Assembly (NCBI GenBank): GCA_029265715.1
Contig: JAJUGZ010000038.1
Span: 1-35,079, forward strand
Source of the DNA: Bacteroidota bacterium
Lineage (GTDB): Bacteria > Bacteroidota > Bacteroidia > Bacteroidales > Prolixibacteraceae
Length of the DNA stretch: 35,079 bases
Direction: 5' to 3'
Shown here: in pieces, positions 10,284-18,846 of the stretch
Layout: each line of letters opens with the position of its first letter
Numbering within the stretch: position 1 is the first letter of the stretch
Program-made: the position numbers and the translations under genes
The notes under the pieces: generated by a model
Told to the model about the DNA's origin: nothing
The model's input: the letters and a program-made list of their open reading frames with translations, nothing else
Database searches by the model: none

Positions 10284-11591
10284 TTATTTTTTCAACCTTT
10301 CAAGAGCGTTGTACCCCGCATCGATGGTTTTATCAATATCCCGATCGGTATGCGCACCCGAGACAAACCCGGCCTCAAACTGCGACGGGGCCAGATAAAT
10401 TCCATTATCCAGCGAATATTTGAAGAAATGAGCAAACTGGTTTGTATCACAACGCATCACATCATCAAACGAGCGAACCTGTTTTTCGTCTGTAAAGAAC
10501 AGGGTAAACATCGAACCCACGCGGTTTATCACACCCGGAAAATCCAGATCGGCCAGACATTTCTTCAATCCATTTTCCAACCGGGCTGCCTTGGTTTCGA
10601 GCATATCATAAAAGCCGGCATTTTGTTCCAAAATTTTCAAGGTCGTCAAGCCGGCTGCCATGGCCAACGGATTTCCGGACAGAGTGCCAGCCTGATAAAC
10701 GGGCCCTTTAGGTGCCAGCTTATCCATTATTTCCTGCTTCCCGCCATATGCTCCAACCGGAAGACCACCTCCAATAATTTTCCCCAAAGTGGTCAGATCG
10801 GGTATGACGCCCCAACGTTCCTGAGCACCACCCCTTGCCACGCGAAAGCCTGTCATCACTTCATCAAAAATCAGGATCGATCCGTACTTTGTACAAAGGT
10901 TTCGGATGCCCTGTAAGAAATCTTTTTCAGGAACAACAACCCCCATATTGCCTGCCACGGGTTCAATAATCACTGCAGCAATTTGCTCTCCATACCGATC
11001 GAACAACTGCTTAACAGAGTCCAGATCGTTGTATTTTGCCGTCAAAGTCGATTCGGCTGTTCCCCGGGTTACGCCCGGCGAATCGGGGGTTCCATGAGTC
11101 AGCGCACCCGAACCTGCTTTGATCAGGAAACTATCGTTATGTCCATGGTAGCAACCTTCAAATTTCACGACCAGCTCACGGCCAGTATAACCACGGGCCA
11201 AGCGCAACGCACTCATCGTTGCCTCAGTCCCGGAGTTCACCATCCGGACAGAATCGATAGACGGGACCATCTTTTTAATTTGCATGGCCATCTCAGTTTC
11301 AAGCAAGGTGGGAGCTCCGTAACTGGTTCCCTTGGCTGCCGCTTTTTGTATGGCCAAAATCACATCCGGATGAGAATGGCCTAAAATCATTGGGCCCCAC
11401 GACCCTACGAAATCAATATATTCATTTCCATCGATATCGTAAACCTTGGCAGCTTTGGCGCTGGCAATAAAAAGGGGGTTCCCGCCCACATTCTTAAATG
11501 AGCGGACCGGAGAATTGACTCCTCCTGGAATGTGCTTTTTTGCTTCTTCAAAAGCTTCAATACTTGTAATATAACGAGCCATAATGTCCAT
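10284..11591 (-). CDS. hemL: Glutamate-1-semialdehyde 2,1-aminomutase HemL
   Basis: HemL is a PLP enzyme that isomerises glutamate-1-semialdehyde to 5-aminolevulinate, the second step of the C5 route. The 435-residue protein has the N-terminal [13 protein letters not shown], the [17 protein letters not shown] block with the PLP-contacting Asp, and the PLP lysine K271 in [14 protein letters not shown]. Length is as expected. The start at 11591 gives [10 protein letters not shown]; the second ATG three codons later (11582) is an equally possible start. It follows hemB after 134 bases. Confidence 0.98.
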   Translation of the reverse strand: MDIMARYITSIEAFEEAKKHIPGGVNSPVRSFKNVGGNPLFIASAKAAKVYDIDGNEYIDFVGSWGPMILGHSHPDVILAIQKAAAKGTSYGAPTLLETEMAMQIKKMVPSIDSVRMVNSGTEATMSALRLARGYTGRELVVKFEGCYHGHNDSFLIKAGSGALTHGTPDSPGVTRGTAESTLTAKYNDLDSVKQLFDRYGEQIAAVIIEPVAGNMGVVVPEKDFLQGIRNLCTKYGSILIFDEVMTGFRVARGGAQERWGVIPDLTTLGKIIGGGLPVGAYGGKQEIMDKLAPKGPVYQAGTLSGNPLAMAAGLTTLKILEQNAGFYDMLETKAARLENGLKKCLADLDFPGVINRVGSMFTLFFTDEKQVRSFDDVMRCDTNQFAHFFKYSLDNGIYLAPSQFEAGFVSGAHTDRDIDKTIDAGYNALERLKK

Positions 11592-11725
11592 ATTTTGTAC
11601 TTCGGAAAATACTTCCGAGCCGACAAAGGTAAAAAGTAATAAACAATACTACGAAGGGGTATTGTCAGCAAACGCAACTATTCACAACGAAACTTAACCT
11701 TTGTCAATAGCTGAATAAATGCGGT

Positions 11726-12694
11726 TTAAAGATCCTGAACAATTTCCTGAGCGTGATAGGTTATAATCAGATCGGAGCCGGCACGCTTAATTGACGTGAG
11801 AATTTCATGAACGATGCGTTTCTCGTCAATCCAACCTTTGGCAGCAGCAGCTTTTACCATTGCAAACTCTCCACTGACATTGTACGCGGCGACCGGCATA
11901 TTGAAATTGGTTTTGACTCGCTGAATAACATCGAGGTAACTCAAGGCAGGCTTGACCATCACAATATCGGCACCTTCTTCAATATCAAGGGCAACCTCGC
12001 GCAGCGCCTCATTCGTGTTGGCCGGGTCCATCTGGTAAGTTTTTCGGTCGCCAAATTTAGGGGCGCTTTCGGCTGCCTCGCGGAATGGCCCATAAAAAGC
12101 CGAAGCATATTTGGCCGAATAGGCCATGATAGGCGTATTATAAAAACCGTGCTGGTCTAATGCTTTACGAATGGCGCCCACACGACCATCCATCATATCG
12201 CTCGGGGCAACCATATCAACACCTTCCTGCGCCAGCGAAACCGATTGTTTAGCCAGAGTCTCAAGGGTTAAATCGTTGTGGACATCCCCATTCACGATCG
12301 TTCCACAATGTCCGTGTGTGGTATATTCGCAATTGCAAATATCGGCAATCAAATATAAGTCAGGCACAGCCTGCTTCAATGCGCGAACGGCTTGCTGAAC
12401 GATCCCATTATGTTCACAGGCTACCAGCCCGTGTTCGTCTTTATGCTCAGGTATCCCGAACAACAAGACGGCCTGAATACCCCTATCATACAACTCTTTG
12501 CACTTGTTGACCAGCAAATCAACAGAAAGTTGAGAGTTCCCCGGCATGGAGTTGATCGGATTTTCGACATTCGTTCCCGGGCAAACAAACAAGGGCATAA
12601 TTAAATCGTTCCGGGTCAGGACGGTTTCGCGTACCAGGTTTCGAAGAACGGGCGTCTGGCGTAACCGGCGCAAGCGGGTAGTTGGATAAGCCAT
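11726..12694 (-). CDS. hemB: Porphobilinogen synthase (5-aminolevulinate dehydratase) HemB
   Basis: HemB condenses two 5-aminolevulinate molecules to porphobilinogen. The 322-residue protein carries both active-site lysines, K195 in the [14 protein letters not shown] block and K248 in [10 protein letters not shown]. The metal-site cysteines C120, C122 and C130 in [14 protein letters not shown] mark it as a zinc-dependent form and not the aspartate-rich magnesium form. It begins 11 bases after the hemD stop codon. Confidence 0.98.
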   Translation of the reverse strand: MAYPTTRLRRLRQTPVLRNLVRETVLTRNDLIMPLFVCPGTNVENPINSMPGNSQLSVDLLVNKCKELYDRGIQAVLLFGIPEHKDEHGLVACEHNGIVQQAVRALKQAVPDLYLIADICNCEYTTHGHCGTIVNGDVHNDLTLETLAKQSVSLAQEGVDMVAPSDMMDGRVGAIRKALDQHGFYNTPIMAYSAKYASAFYGPFREAAESAPKFGDRKTYQMDPANTNEALREVALDIEEGADIVMVKPALSYLDVIQRVKTNFNMPVAAYNVSGEFAMVKAAAAKGWIDEKRIVHEILTSIKRAGSDLIITYHAQEIVQDL

Positions 12695-12705
12695 AGTTTC
12701 TTATT

Positions 12706-13491
12706 TTAATGTTTCTGTATCGTGGTTTTCTGAAAATATTTCAGAATTGAACTATAAATGCCTTGCGACGAGGCTGTTTGAGCTGTAACCAGCGGCTGAA
12801 GCCCATATTCTGCCACTTCATTGGCGGTTGTCGCCCCAATGCAGGCCAGCCGAAGCTGAGTCAGGTCGGTATCGCCATTCAAAGCCACCAGTAGATTCCG
12901 AAAACCGGATGGGCTGGTCAGAATGACCATATCGTATTTCCCGTTAGTGATCAGATCGAGCGTTTGCTGGTCGATATGCTTCGGGAAAACGGTGTGGTAC
13001 ACCACAAACCGTTCACAAACAGCTTTGGCTGCCAAATGCTCTTCGACTACATTCCGGGCCAGGTTACCAACCACCAGCAAAATCCGGTCGCCCCACTTCA
13101 TTTCGTTTAAAAGTTCGGCAGCCATGTCTTCGCCCGTATTCCCGGCACTGATCAAGGCTGCTTCGTGTCCGTAGCATTCCAGCTGCATTGCTGTTTTTTT
13201 CCCGACCACGGCAATCTTCAGGGTCCGGGGTAATTCGTAGTTATTCTGAAGTTCAAACAACCCGGCAAAAAAATACCGGATCCCATTCGGACTGGTAAAA
13301 ACCAACCAGTTATAGTCGGTTAACTTTTCGTATGTTTCTTTTTCTTCCCCGGATAACAAGGCCGGTTGAATTTCGATGGTTGGCATCGAAATAAACCGGG
13401 CGCCCTCAGCTACAAGCAACTGTTCGAGTTCGTCTGATTGTCCTTCAGGACGCGTTGATATGAAAAGCCTGTTTCGCAAAAGATTTCCCAT
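12706..13491 (-). CDS. hemD: Uroporphyrinogen-III synthase HemD
   Basis: HemD closes hydroxymethylbilane and inverts ring D to give uroporphyrinogen III. The family is poorly conserved in sequence. This 261-residue protein shows the expected landmarks: an early STRPEG-type strand-turn, LVFTSPNGIRYF near 83, VVGKKTAMQLECYG, and the second-half pair VILTSPSGFRNLL and CIGATTANEVAEYGL. Position between hemC (12 bases) and hemB (11 bases) makes the call firm. Confidence 0.95.
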   Translation of the reverse strand: MGNLLRNRLFISTRPEGQSDELEQLLVAEGARFISMPTIEIQPALLSGEEKETYEKLTDYNWLVFTSPNGIRYFFAGLFELQNNYELPRTLKIAVVGKKTAMQLECYGHEAALISAGNTGEDMAAELLNEMKWGDRILLVVGNLARNVVEEHLAAKAVCERFVVYHTVFPKHIDQQTLDLITNGKYDMVILTSPSGFRNLLVALNGDTDLTQLRLACIGATTANEVAEYGLQPLVTAQTASSQGIYSSILKYFQKTTIQKH

Positions 13492-13503
13492 GACTCACAC
13501 CTT

Positions 13504-14439
13504 TCAGGAAAAGTTAGTCCCCCTGTTTTGTTCCAGAATTTTGCCGGCGCCCCGTTGAAGCAAACATTCGGCCAGTTTTACCCCTGCCGCCTGCGGGTTA
13601 TTTAATTTGCCGGAAATTGTTTCGCGCAGCATGGCCCGGCCATCAATGCTGGCCACAAAACCAGTTATAACCAGCTCATCGCCCTCACACCTGGAATAAC
13701 ATCCCAATGGCACTTGGCATCCACCCTGGAGCCGGGACAGAAAAGCCCTTTCGGCCGTCACAGCCCGCCATGTTTCTTTATGATTGAGTGGTTTAAGAAG
13801 ATTATCAACTTCCGGGTCGTTTGCGCGAACCTCGATTGCAATTGTCCCCTGACTGACTGCGGGCATAATCACTTCGGGATCAATAATCTCGGTAATATAC
13901 CGGTCCAACCCCAGACGTTGGAGCCCTGCTGCTGCCATAACCAGAGCATCGCAGTACCCCTCTTCCATCCGTTGCAAACGGGTGTTCACATTGCCCCGGA
14001 TATCTTTCAATACAATGCCCGGGTTTACGTGCAACAATGCAGCCTGACGCCTTAAGCTGGATGTTGCAACCACATCGCCAGATGTCAGCTCAGCCAGCTT
14101 TTTCCCCGACCGGGAAACCAACGCATCACGAAACTCGCCGCGTTCGGGCACCGCACCTAATTTTAATCCATCCGGAAGAATGGTGGGCAAATCTTTTAAA
14201 CTATGAACAGCCAGATCGACAGCTCCATCGAGCAACGCTGTCTCGATTTCTTTGGTAAAAAGGCCTTTGTCTCCAATCTTAGATAAAGCTACATCCAGAA
14301 TCTTGTCGCCTTTGGTTTTAATAACCACCAGTTCAACCTGCAAGTCAGGATATTCAGACAACAATAAATTTTTCACTTTTTCAGCCTGATATAAAGCCAG
14401 CTGACTTCCGCGCGTACCTATCCGTATTGTTTTTTTCAT
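13504..14439 (-). CDS. hemC: Hydroxymethylbilane synthase (porphobilinogen deaminase) HemC
   Basis: HemC polymerises four porphobilinogen units to hydroxymethylbilane. The 311-residue protein has the N-terminal RIGTRGSQLALYQAE, the catalytic region VHSLKDLPT with the conserved Asp, TSSLRRQAAL, the RGNVNTRLQ arginine block, and the cysteine C241 in LQGGCQVPLG that carries the dipyrromethane cofactor. It follows hemA after 46 bases and overlaps nothing. Confidence 0.98.
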   Translation of the reverse strand: MKKTIRIGTRGSQLALYQAEKVKNLLLSEYPDLQVELVVIKTKGDKILDVALSKIGDKGLFTKEIETALLDGAVDLAVHSLKDLPTILPDGLKLGAVPERGEFRDALVSRSGKKLAELTSGDVVATSSLRRQAALLHVNPGIVLKDIRGNVNTRLQRMEEGYCDALVMAAAGLQRLGLDRYITEIIDPEVIMPAVSQGTIAIEVRANDPEVDNLLKPLNHKETWRAVTAERAFLSRLQGGCQVPLGCYSRCEGDELVITGFVASIDGRAMLRETISGKLNNPQAAGVKLAECLLQRGAGKILEQNRGTNFS

Positions 14440-14485
14440 TTCTGGTTGAATCGCAATTCGTGGTTGAACTCCGGAGATGGAAAAA

Positions 14486-15739
14486 TCAGTCTAATTTAAA
14501 TAAATCGTTGATGAATTTGACTGAGTCGATGTTTTTTCCGTTATCCGTTAAATCTTTCAGGTTTTTGATCAGCATCCGGGTATAACGCTGGGTCAGGTGC
14601 CGGGCATAGTCGTCTACGGCCTGCTGAATTTCTTCTGAAGCAATTTTTTTATATCCGCATAATTCTTCCTGGTTGACAGCCTGTAAATTGGCGGTAATGG
14701 TTTTTATAGCCGGGCGTAACGATCTGCTTGCCAGCCAATTATTAAAATCGCAGACTACCTCATCGATGATTTCTTTGGCTTTCGTGGCACATTCCAAGCG
14801 TTTTTCGGTTGTTGTGCGCACGACTTCTTCCAGATCGTCGACACAAAACAACTGAATCCCATCTACTTCGGCAGCCGAAGGTTCGATATTCCGGGGCACG
14901 GACAGGTCGATATAAATCTGGGCTATTTTTTCCGGATTATCATCGAACGACTCCAGCATATCCCTGGTAATCAAATAATGCGGAGCACCGGTTGCCACCA
15001 TCACCATATCAAATGTGGGCAAATGTTTATAATATTCTTCCAGCGGAATTGCCTGCCCATTATACCGTGCAGCAAGCTGCTCTGCCCGTTCGAAGCTCCG
15101 GTTGGTAACGGCAATTTTCCGAACTCCTTTCTTTACCAGATTTTGCAGAGCCAGATTTCCGGTCTCACCCGCTCCGATAAGGAAAACCGACTTATCGCTC
15201 AAATCGCCCAGCAAAGCCACACATTTTTCAACTGCGGCGCTACTTACCGAAGTAGTTCCCAACTTGATCCCTGTTTCGGTCCGAACGCGCTTCCCGGCTT
15301 CAAACGATTTCTGGAACAACCGCATCAGCACAGCATCGGTCAAAGCAGCCTGCGTACAATGCAAATATGCCTCTTTAACCTGTCCGATAATCTGGTCTTC
15401 GCCAATCACCATTGAATCGAGGCCTGAAGTCACTTCAAACAGATGCCTGACTGCCTCCTTATTGGCATAATGGTAAAACACATGCCATCCGGGGATTTCG
15501 GTCTTTTTAAACTTCAACAAGGTTGTCAAAAGCAGACCGAAAGCGGTTTGGCGATCGTACTTATCCTGCGAAAAATAAATCTCGGTACGATTGCAAGTCG
15601 ACAACAAAACGATGTCGGAGATGTCTGTTTCCTGCTGCAGGAACTCAGCAAAAGGAATTATCTCTTCTTTTGAGAAAGCAAATTTTTCGCGAATTTCGAG
15701 TGATGCTGTTTTGTAGCTAATACCTAACAAGCCTATCAT
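14486..15739 (-). CDS. hemA: Glutamyl-tRNA reductase HemA
   Basis: HemA reduces glutamyl-tRNA to glutamate-1-semialdehyde with NADPH, the first committed and usually regulated step of the C5 pathway. The 417-residue protein has the catalytic cysteine C49 in LLSTCNRTEIYF, the GLDSMVIGEDQIIGQVKEAY block, and the NADPH-binding VFLIGAGETGNLA. A C-terminal dimerisation helix region is present. It lies 73 bases after a small membrane-protein gene. The putative promoter, a Crp/Fnr-like box and a 13-bp palindrome lie upstream of that gene, so control of the entire heme operon probably acts there. Confidence 0.98.
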   Translation of the reverse strand: MIGLLGISYKTASLEIREKFAFSKEEIIPFAEFLQQETDISDIVLLSTCNRTEIYFSQDKYDRQTAFGLLLTTLLKFKKTEIPGWHVFYHYANKEAVRHLFEVTSGLDSMVIGEDQIIGQVKEAYLHCTQAALTDAVLMRLFQKSFEAGKRVRTETGIKLGTTSVSSAAVEKCVALLGDLSDKSVFLIGAGETGNLALQNLVKKGVRKIAVTNRSFERAEQLAARYNGQAIPLEEYYKHLPTFDMVMVATGAPHYLITRDMLESFDDNPEKIAQIYIDLSVPRNIEPSAAEVDGIQLFCVDDLEEVVRTTTEKRLECATKAKEIIDEVVCDFNNWLASRSLRPAIKTITANLQAVNQEELCGYKKIASEEIQQAVDDYARHLTQRYTRMLIKNLKDLTDNGKNIDSVKFINDLFKLD

Positions 15740-15812
15740 ATCGTTTTCTGATTGAATCGTTGGATTTCTTTTTTATGAGCTGATACTGTAAGACCAGCAC
15801 TCTCTGCTGCGT

Positions 15813-16175
15813 TTATCCAACTACCGGCGGAGGTCGGCAAAAAAGAAAATCTGAAACAAAAAATTCAGGCAATTTTCTCTCCGGAATAAAAAACCGGAGT
15901 GCGTTATTGGGAATAACCAACGAATAATCGGGCTGTACACAAACAGGTTCTGATTTTTCAGTCTTTTGCCAAACGATTTTTTCATAAAAACAAGATGCAC
16001 CCATCTTTTCCGGCTCTGTTTGCACATTCGCTGATGCAACCCGGGCATCCGGGCCATTCTCTGCCTCCCTGCTATTTTCAGGATGAAAGAACATGCCGCC
16101 GATAAAACCAAAGAAATAAACTATGGCTAGCAGCAGATACGGTAAAGGCGTTGATAATAGTCCGAAAAAAACCAC
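15813..16175 (-). CDS. Small single-pass membrane protein, unknown function
   Basis: A frame is open from 16244 (TTG), but that codon lies in the putative hemA promoter and palindrome. The GTG at 16175-16173 is a better start and gives 120 residues. The N-terminus is a strong hydrophobic segment (about residues 3-30, FFGLLSTPLPYLLLAIVYFF). It is followed by a soluble part with two cysteines, one each near FYEK and PVCVQ, and a third near the end. The protein ends in FLFCRPPPVVG; I recall similar proline-rich ends in other small Bacteroidota envelope proteins, which I could not check. It is the first gene of the heme operon, 73 bases ahead of hemA. No function can be assigned. The coding call rests on the membrane segment and its position, and the start is uncertain. 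Confidence 0.55.
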   Translation of the reverse strand: MVFFGLLSTPLPYLLLAIVYFFGFIGGMFFHPENSREAENGPDARVASANVQTEPEKMGASCFYEKIVWQKTEKSEPVCVQPDYSLVIPNNALRFFIPERKLPEFFVSDFLFCRPPPVVG

Positions 16176-16203
16176 GTTTTTCCTGTTTTTATATTCAAAT
16201 GAA

Positions 16204-16237
16204 TTTTGCGAATCAGCATAAATTCTGATTCGCAAAA
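16204..16237. promoter_or_regulatory. 13-bp perfect palindrome at the hemA promoter
   Basis: TTTTGCGAATCAG (16204-16216) and its exact reverse complement (16225-16237) flank an 8-base spacer. The right arm overlaps the proposed -7 element of the minus-strand heme promoter, and the predicted start of transcription falls within the palindrome. There are no convergent genes here, so a terminator is unlikely. It may be an operator for a dimeric repressor or a hairpin at the 5' end of the heme mRNA. Confidence 0.6.
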
Positions 16238-16274
16238 GTAACAAATCATTCCGGAATTAACTGATTTGGCTCAG
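16233..16274 (-). promoter_or_regulatory. Putative heme operon promoter with Crp/Fnr-like box
   Basis: On the minus strand TACTTTTG (16240-16233) fits the Bacteroidota -7 motif. No -33 TTTG is found at the right distance. Instead, a dyad CTGA-N6-TCAG (16261-16274) lies exactly 20 bases upstream, centred about 40 bases before the expected transcription start. This is where class II Crp/Fnr activators bind. The same motif with the same 20-base spacing occurs before the crp/fnr gene at 24997. Confidence 0.45.
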
Positions 16275-16557
16275 TGCTTTCTTTAATTATACCAAACAAA
16301 CAGAACCTATCAGGTAATGTTCACCAAACGTCCCATTTTTTTTAGGGGTTCAGAAGGTTATAACTTAAAAAAATCATATCGGGGCAGAAATTTTGACTGC
16401 TATTCAAAACAATTGTAAAACATTTGGCCATGCAGCTATTATAGAACAGTTTATATTTTTCGCCAAACAATTGATTTGTTGACTGAATGGTTGTAGATTG
16501 AACACAAATTAATCATCCTCAAAATTCGAAAAACCTCACTAAAACAAAACCTTCAAA
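16275..16557. other. Divergent intergenic region, no further gene
   Basis: AT-rich DNA between the heme operon and the plus-strand kinase-like gene. I see no ORF of interest, repeat or RNA gene. A plus-strand promoter must lie here, but no spacing-correct TTTG/TAnnTTTG pair was found. Confidence 0.4.
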
Positions 16558-17280
16558 ATGAAAAACTTTTTGAGCAACTATCTGGAAACACTCTCTTCCG
16601 GTGCAAAACAAAAAGAAACGATACCCGGTCCGGTAATTACCATTTCGCGCGACTGTGGTTGTTCGGCCAAACGAATTGCGACAAAGCTTTCCAAGATTCT
16701 GACAGGATACAGTTATTTATCTGAAACAAAAACCGATGTCGAGTGGAAATGGGTCAGCAAAGATGTTATTGAACTGGCAGCTGCCGAACTGGAGATGGAT
16801 TTAGGCAAAGTGCTGAATGTATTTCATGGCGAAGCAAAAACGAGCTTACACGAAGTAACGACTGCATTTTCAGTCGAAAAAGTGTACGACGCCGATGATC
16901 AGCAGGTTATTGACACCGTTAAGAAAGTTATCAGGAACTTGGCCGAGGAAGGACACTACATTATTGTTGGCAGGGCTGCCAGCGTAATTGCAGCCGATAT
17001 TCCCCAACACCTGAGCATCAAACTACAGGCCCCGCTTGAATGGCGGATCAACCGGATTATGCAAATCAGTAACATGTCGTGGGCCGAAGCACAGCAATAC
17101 GTTTTGGAAATCGACCGTCAACGCAACCTGTTTGTTGAGCATGTAGCCGGACGAAAACTCGACAACAACGATTTTGACCTGATTTTCAACTACTCAACCC
17201 TGCAAGATGACTACATTGTAGATGCAATTGTTAATGTATTAAAAAACAAAAAAATCATCCTGAACATCGAAGGCGATTAG
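16558..17280 (+). CDS. Cytidylate-kinase-like family protein
   Basis: The 240-residue protein belongs to the cytidylate-kinase-like group (Pfam Cytidylate_kin2), P-loop NMP-kinase relatives common in anaerobes. The N-terminal strand and loop read VITISRDCGCSAKRIATKL, where the glycine-rich P-loop is degenerate (RDCGCSAKR in place of RexGSGGreI). Further family landmarks are the GRAASVIAADIP block near 140 and the arginine-rich lid EWRINRIMQ. Kinase activity on CMP is not established for the group. It is monocistronic: an intrinsic terminator follows 28 bases after the stop codon. The ATG is at 16558. Confidence 0.85.
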   Translation: MKNFLSNYLETLSSGAKQKETIPGPVITISRDCGCSAKRIATKLSKILTGYSYLSETKTDVEWKWVSKDVIELAAAELEMDLGKVLNVFHGEAKTSLHEVTTAFSVEKVYDADDQQVIDTVKKVIRNLAEEGHYIIVGRAASVIAADIPQHLSIKLQAPLEWRINRIMQISNMSWAEAQQYVLEIDRQRNLFVEHVAGRKLDNNDFDLIFNYSTLQDDYIVDAIVNVLKNKKIILNIEGD

Positions 17281-17308
17281 AATAAAAATAAAGCAGGTTT
17301 AATCCCAA

Positions 17309-17338
17309 GGGGACTGTGTCTGGCGCAGCCCCCTTTTT
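17309..17338 (+). terminator. Intrinsic terminator after the kinase-like gene
   Basis: GGGG-A-CTG pairs with CAG-CCCC around a 9-base loop and is followed by CTTTTT. One bulged A. Orientation fits the upstream plus-strand gene. Confidence 0.8.
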
Positions 17339-17426
17339 GTTACAAGCTGAATAACACCTTGAATGGAACCTATTTATATCGTAACTTGTATAAAGAAACA
17401 CCAACGCGCAGAACCATCTTGGTCCA

Positions 17427-17450
17427 AATTCACAGTATTACCTGTGAATT
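17427..17450. promoter_or_regulatory. 9-bp palindrome upstream of bacterioferritin gene
   Basis: AATTCACAG and CTGTGAATT flank the 6-base spacer TATTAC, a perfect dyad 49 bases before the bacterioferritin ATG. The arms are in the opposite order to a CRP site (TGTGA-N6-TCACA). There is no U-tract, and the preceding gene already has a terminator, so an operator for an iron- or peroxide-responsive regulator is plausible but unproven. Confidence 0.5.
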
Positions 17451-17498
17451 ATTATATATCATGCAGTTGCCCCTGATTAACTTTCAAAACACCGTTTT

Positions 17499-17996
17499 AT
17501 GAAAACAAAAAGTATTGAGCTTTTAAACAAATCAATCGGCGACGAGCTTTCAGCCGTTCATCAGTACATGTATTTCCATTTTTTGTGCGACGACATGGGA
17601 TACGATTTGTTGGCCAGCCTGTTTAAACGCACAGCCATCGAAGAAATGATGCACGTTGAGAAACTGGCTGAACGAATTCTTTTTCTGAAAGGCGAAGTTG
17701 AAATGAAAGCTTTTGCCGAAACAAAGAAAATACACGATATAAAAACCATGCTTGAAACGGCCGCCGAAATGGAAACCTGGAGTGCCCACGATTACAACAC
17801 CTTTGCCAACGAATGCTCCCAAAACTCGGATGCTGTTACCAAAAAGATTTTCGAGGCACTAGTTGAAGATGAAGAGCGCCACTTCGACCAGTTCGAAAAA
17901 GAAATGGAAAACCTCCAGAAATTCGGCGACAACTACCTGGCCCTCCAATCAATCGAACACAGTAAAAGCATCTCTTCCGGAAAAGCTACCGAATAA
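17499..17996 (+). CDS. bfr: Bacterioferritin
   Basis: A 165-residue ferritin-like iron store with a dinuclear ferroxidase centre. The ligands line up with E. coli Bfr: E16, Y23, E49, H52, probably E92, then E125 and H128 in VEDEERHFDQF. M50 sits where E. coli Met52 binds heme between subunits, so this is likely a heme-binding bacterioferritin and not a plain ferritin. It protects against iron-driven oxidative damage while storing iron. It is followed 22 bases later by a peroxiredoxin gene, a sensible partner that removes peroxide. A palindrome lies upstream. The heme operon is its divergent neighbour beyond the kinase-like gene. Confidence 0.9.
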   Translation: MKTKSIELLNKSIGDELSAVHQYMYFHFLCDDMGYDLLASLFKRTAIEEMMHVEKLAERILFLKGEVEMKAFAETKKIHDIKTMLETAAEMETWSAHDYNTFANECSQNSDAVTKKIFEALVEDEERHFDQFEKEMENLQKFGDNYLALQSIEHSKSISSGKATE

Positions 17997-18018
17997 TTAA
18001 CAACATAAAACACAACAA

Positions 18019-18726
18019 ATGGAAGAAAATCAATTTATTGCAATGCCCCGCATTGGAGATAAAGCTCCGGAATTTAAAGCTGTCACCACGCAAGGGAACA
18101 TTCATTTTCCGGATGATTACCGGGGAAACTGGGTTATTCTGTTCAGTCACCCGGCCGATTTTACCCCGGTTTGCACGTCTGAATTCATAACTTTTGCCAG
18201 CCTCGAAGAAAAATTTGCTTCGGTAAACTGCAAATTGGTCGGCCTTTCGGTCGATGGTCTGTACAGTCACATCGCCTGGCTGCGCACCATCAAAGAAAAA
18301 ATTGAGTACAAAGGGATGAAAGAGGTGGAAGTAAAATTTCCGCTCATCGAAGACATCACGATGGATGTTGCAAAAAAATACGGCATGATCCAACCCGGCG
18401 AAAGCAATACCAAAGCTGTCAGGGCAGTTTTCTTTATCGATCCACAGGGAATAATCCGGGCCATCATCTATTATCCGCTTAGTCTGGGCCGCAACTTCGA
18501 CGAACTTTACCGGGTCATTGTCGCCCTGCAAACAGCCGATTTGTTCGGCATTGCCACACCAGCCGACTGGCAACCAGGCGATGATGTGATCGTTCCTCCC
18601 GCCGGGTCGTGTGGCGTTGCCAAAGACCGGATGGAAGGAAAAGAAGATATGAAATGTTACGACTGGTTCTTCTGCACCAAAAAACTCGATAAAGAGGAGG
18701 TAATGAAAAAAGTACAAAAGAAATAG
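18019..18726 (+). CDS. Peroxiredoxin, Prx6/1-Cys type with archaeal-like C-terminal cysteines
   Basis: This 235-residue cytosolic thiol peroxidase has the peroxidatic motif PADFTPVCT with C52. Family landmarks include SVDGLYSHIAWL and the C-terminal extension of the Prx6 group. Near the end there are three more cysteines, C198, C213 and C219, spaced much like the resolving cysteines of archaeal (Aeropyrum-type) peroxiredoxins, so a 2-Cys cycle with a thioredoxin donor is likely. It lies 22 bases behind bfr, so the two form an operon. A strong inverted repeat follows the stop codon. Confidence 0.93.
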   Translation: MEENQFIAMPRIGDKAPEFKAVTTQGNIHFPDDYRGNWVILFSHPADFTPVCTSEFITFASLEEKFASVNCKLVGLSVDGLYSHIAWLRTIKEKIEYKGMKEVEVKFPLIEDITMDVAKKYGMIQPGESNTKAVRAVFFIDPQGIIRAIIYYPLSLGRNFDELYRVIVALQTADLFGIATPADWQPGDDVIVPPAGSCGVAKDRMEGKEDMKCYDWFFCTKKLDKEEVMKKVQKK

Positions 18727-18742
18727 CAACCCGAATCAAGTA

Positions 18743-18776
18743 GAAATCCTCTCCGGAACAAGCCAGAGAGGATTTC
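18743..18776. terminator. Inverted repeat between convergent genes
   Basis: GAAATCCTCTC and GAGAGGATTTC form a perfect 11-bp stem around a 12-base loop. It sits between the convergent peroxiredoxin (+) and GH3 (-) genes and can terminate in both directions, although the U-tracts are short. Confidence 0.75.
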
Positions 18777-18846
18777 AAATTTATAACCTAAACCAACTAT
18801 AAAAGCATAGAATTCGGAATATTTCAAAAATCATCCCCAATCCTAA

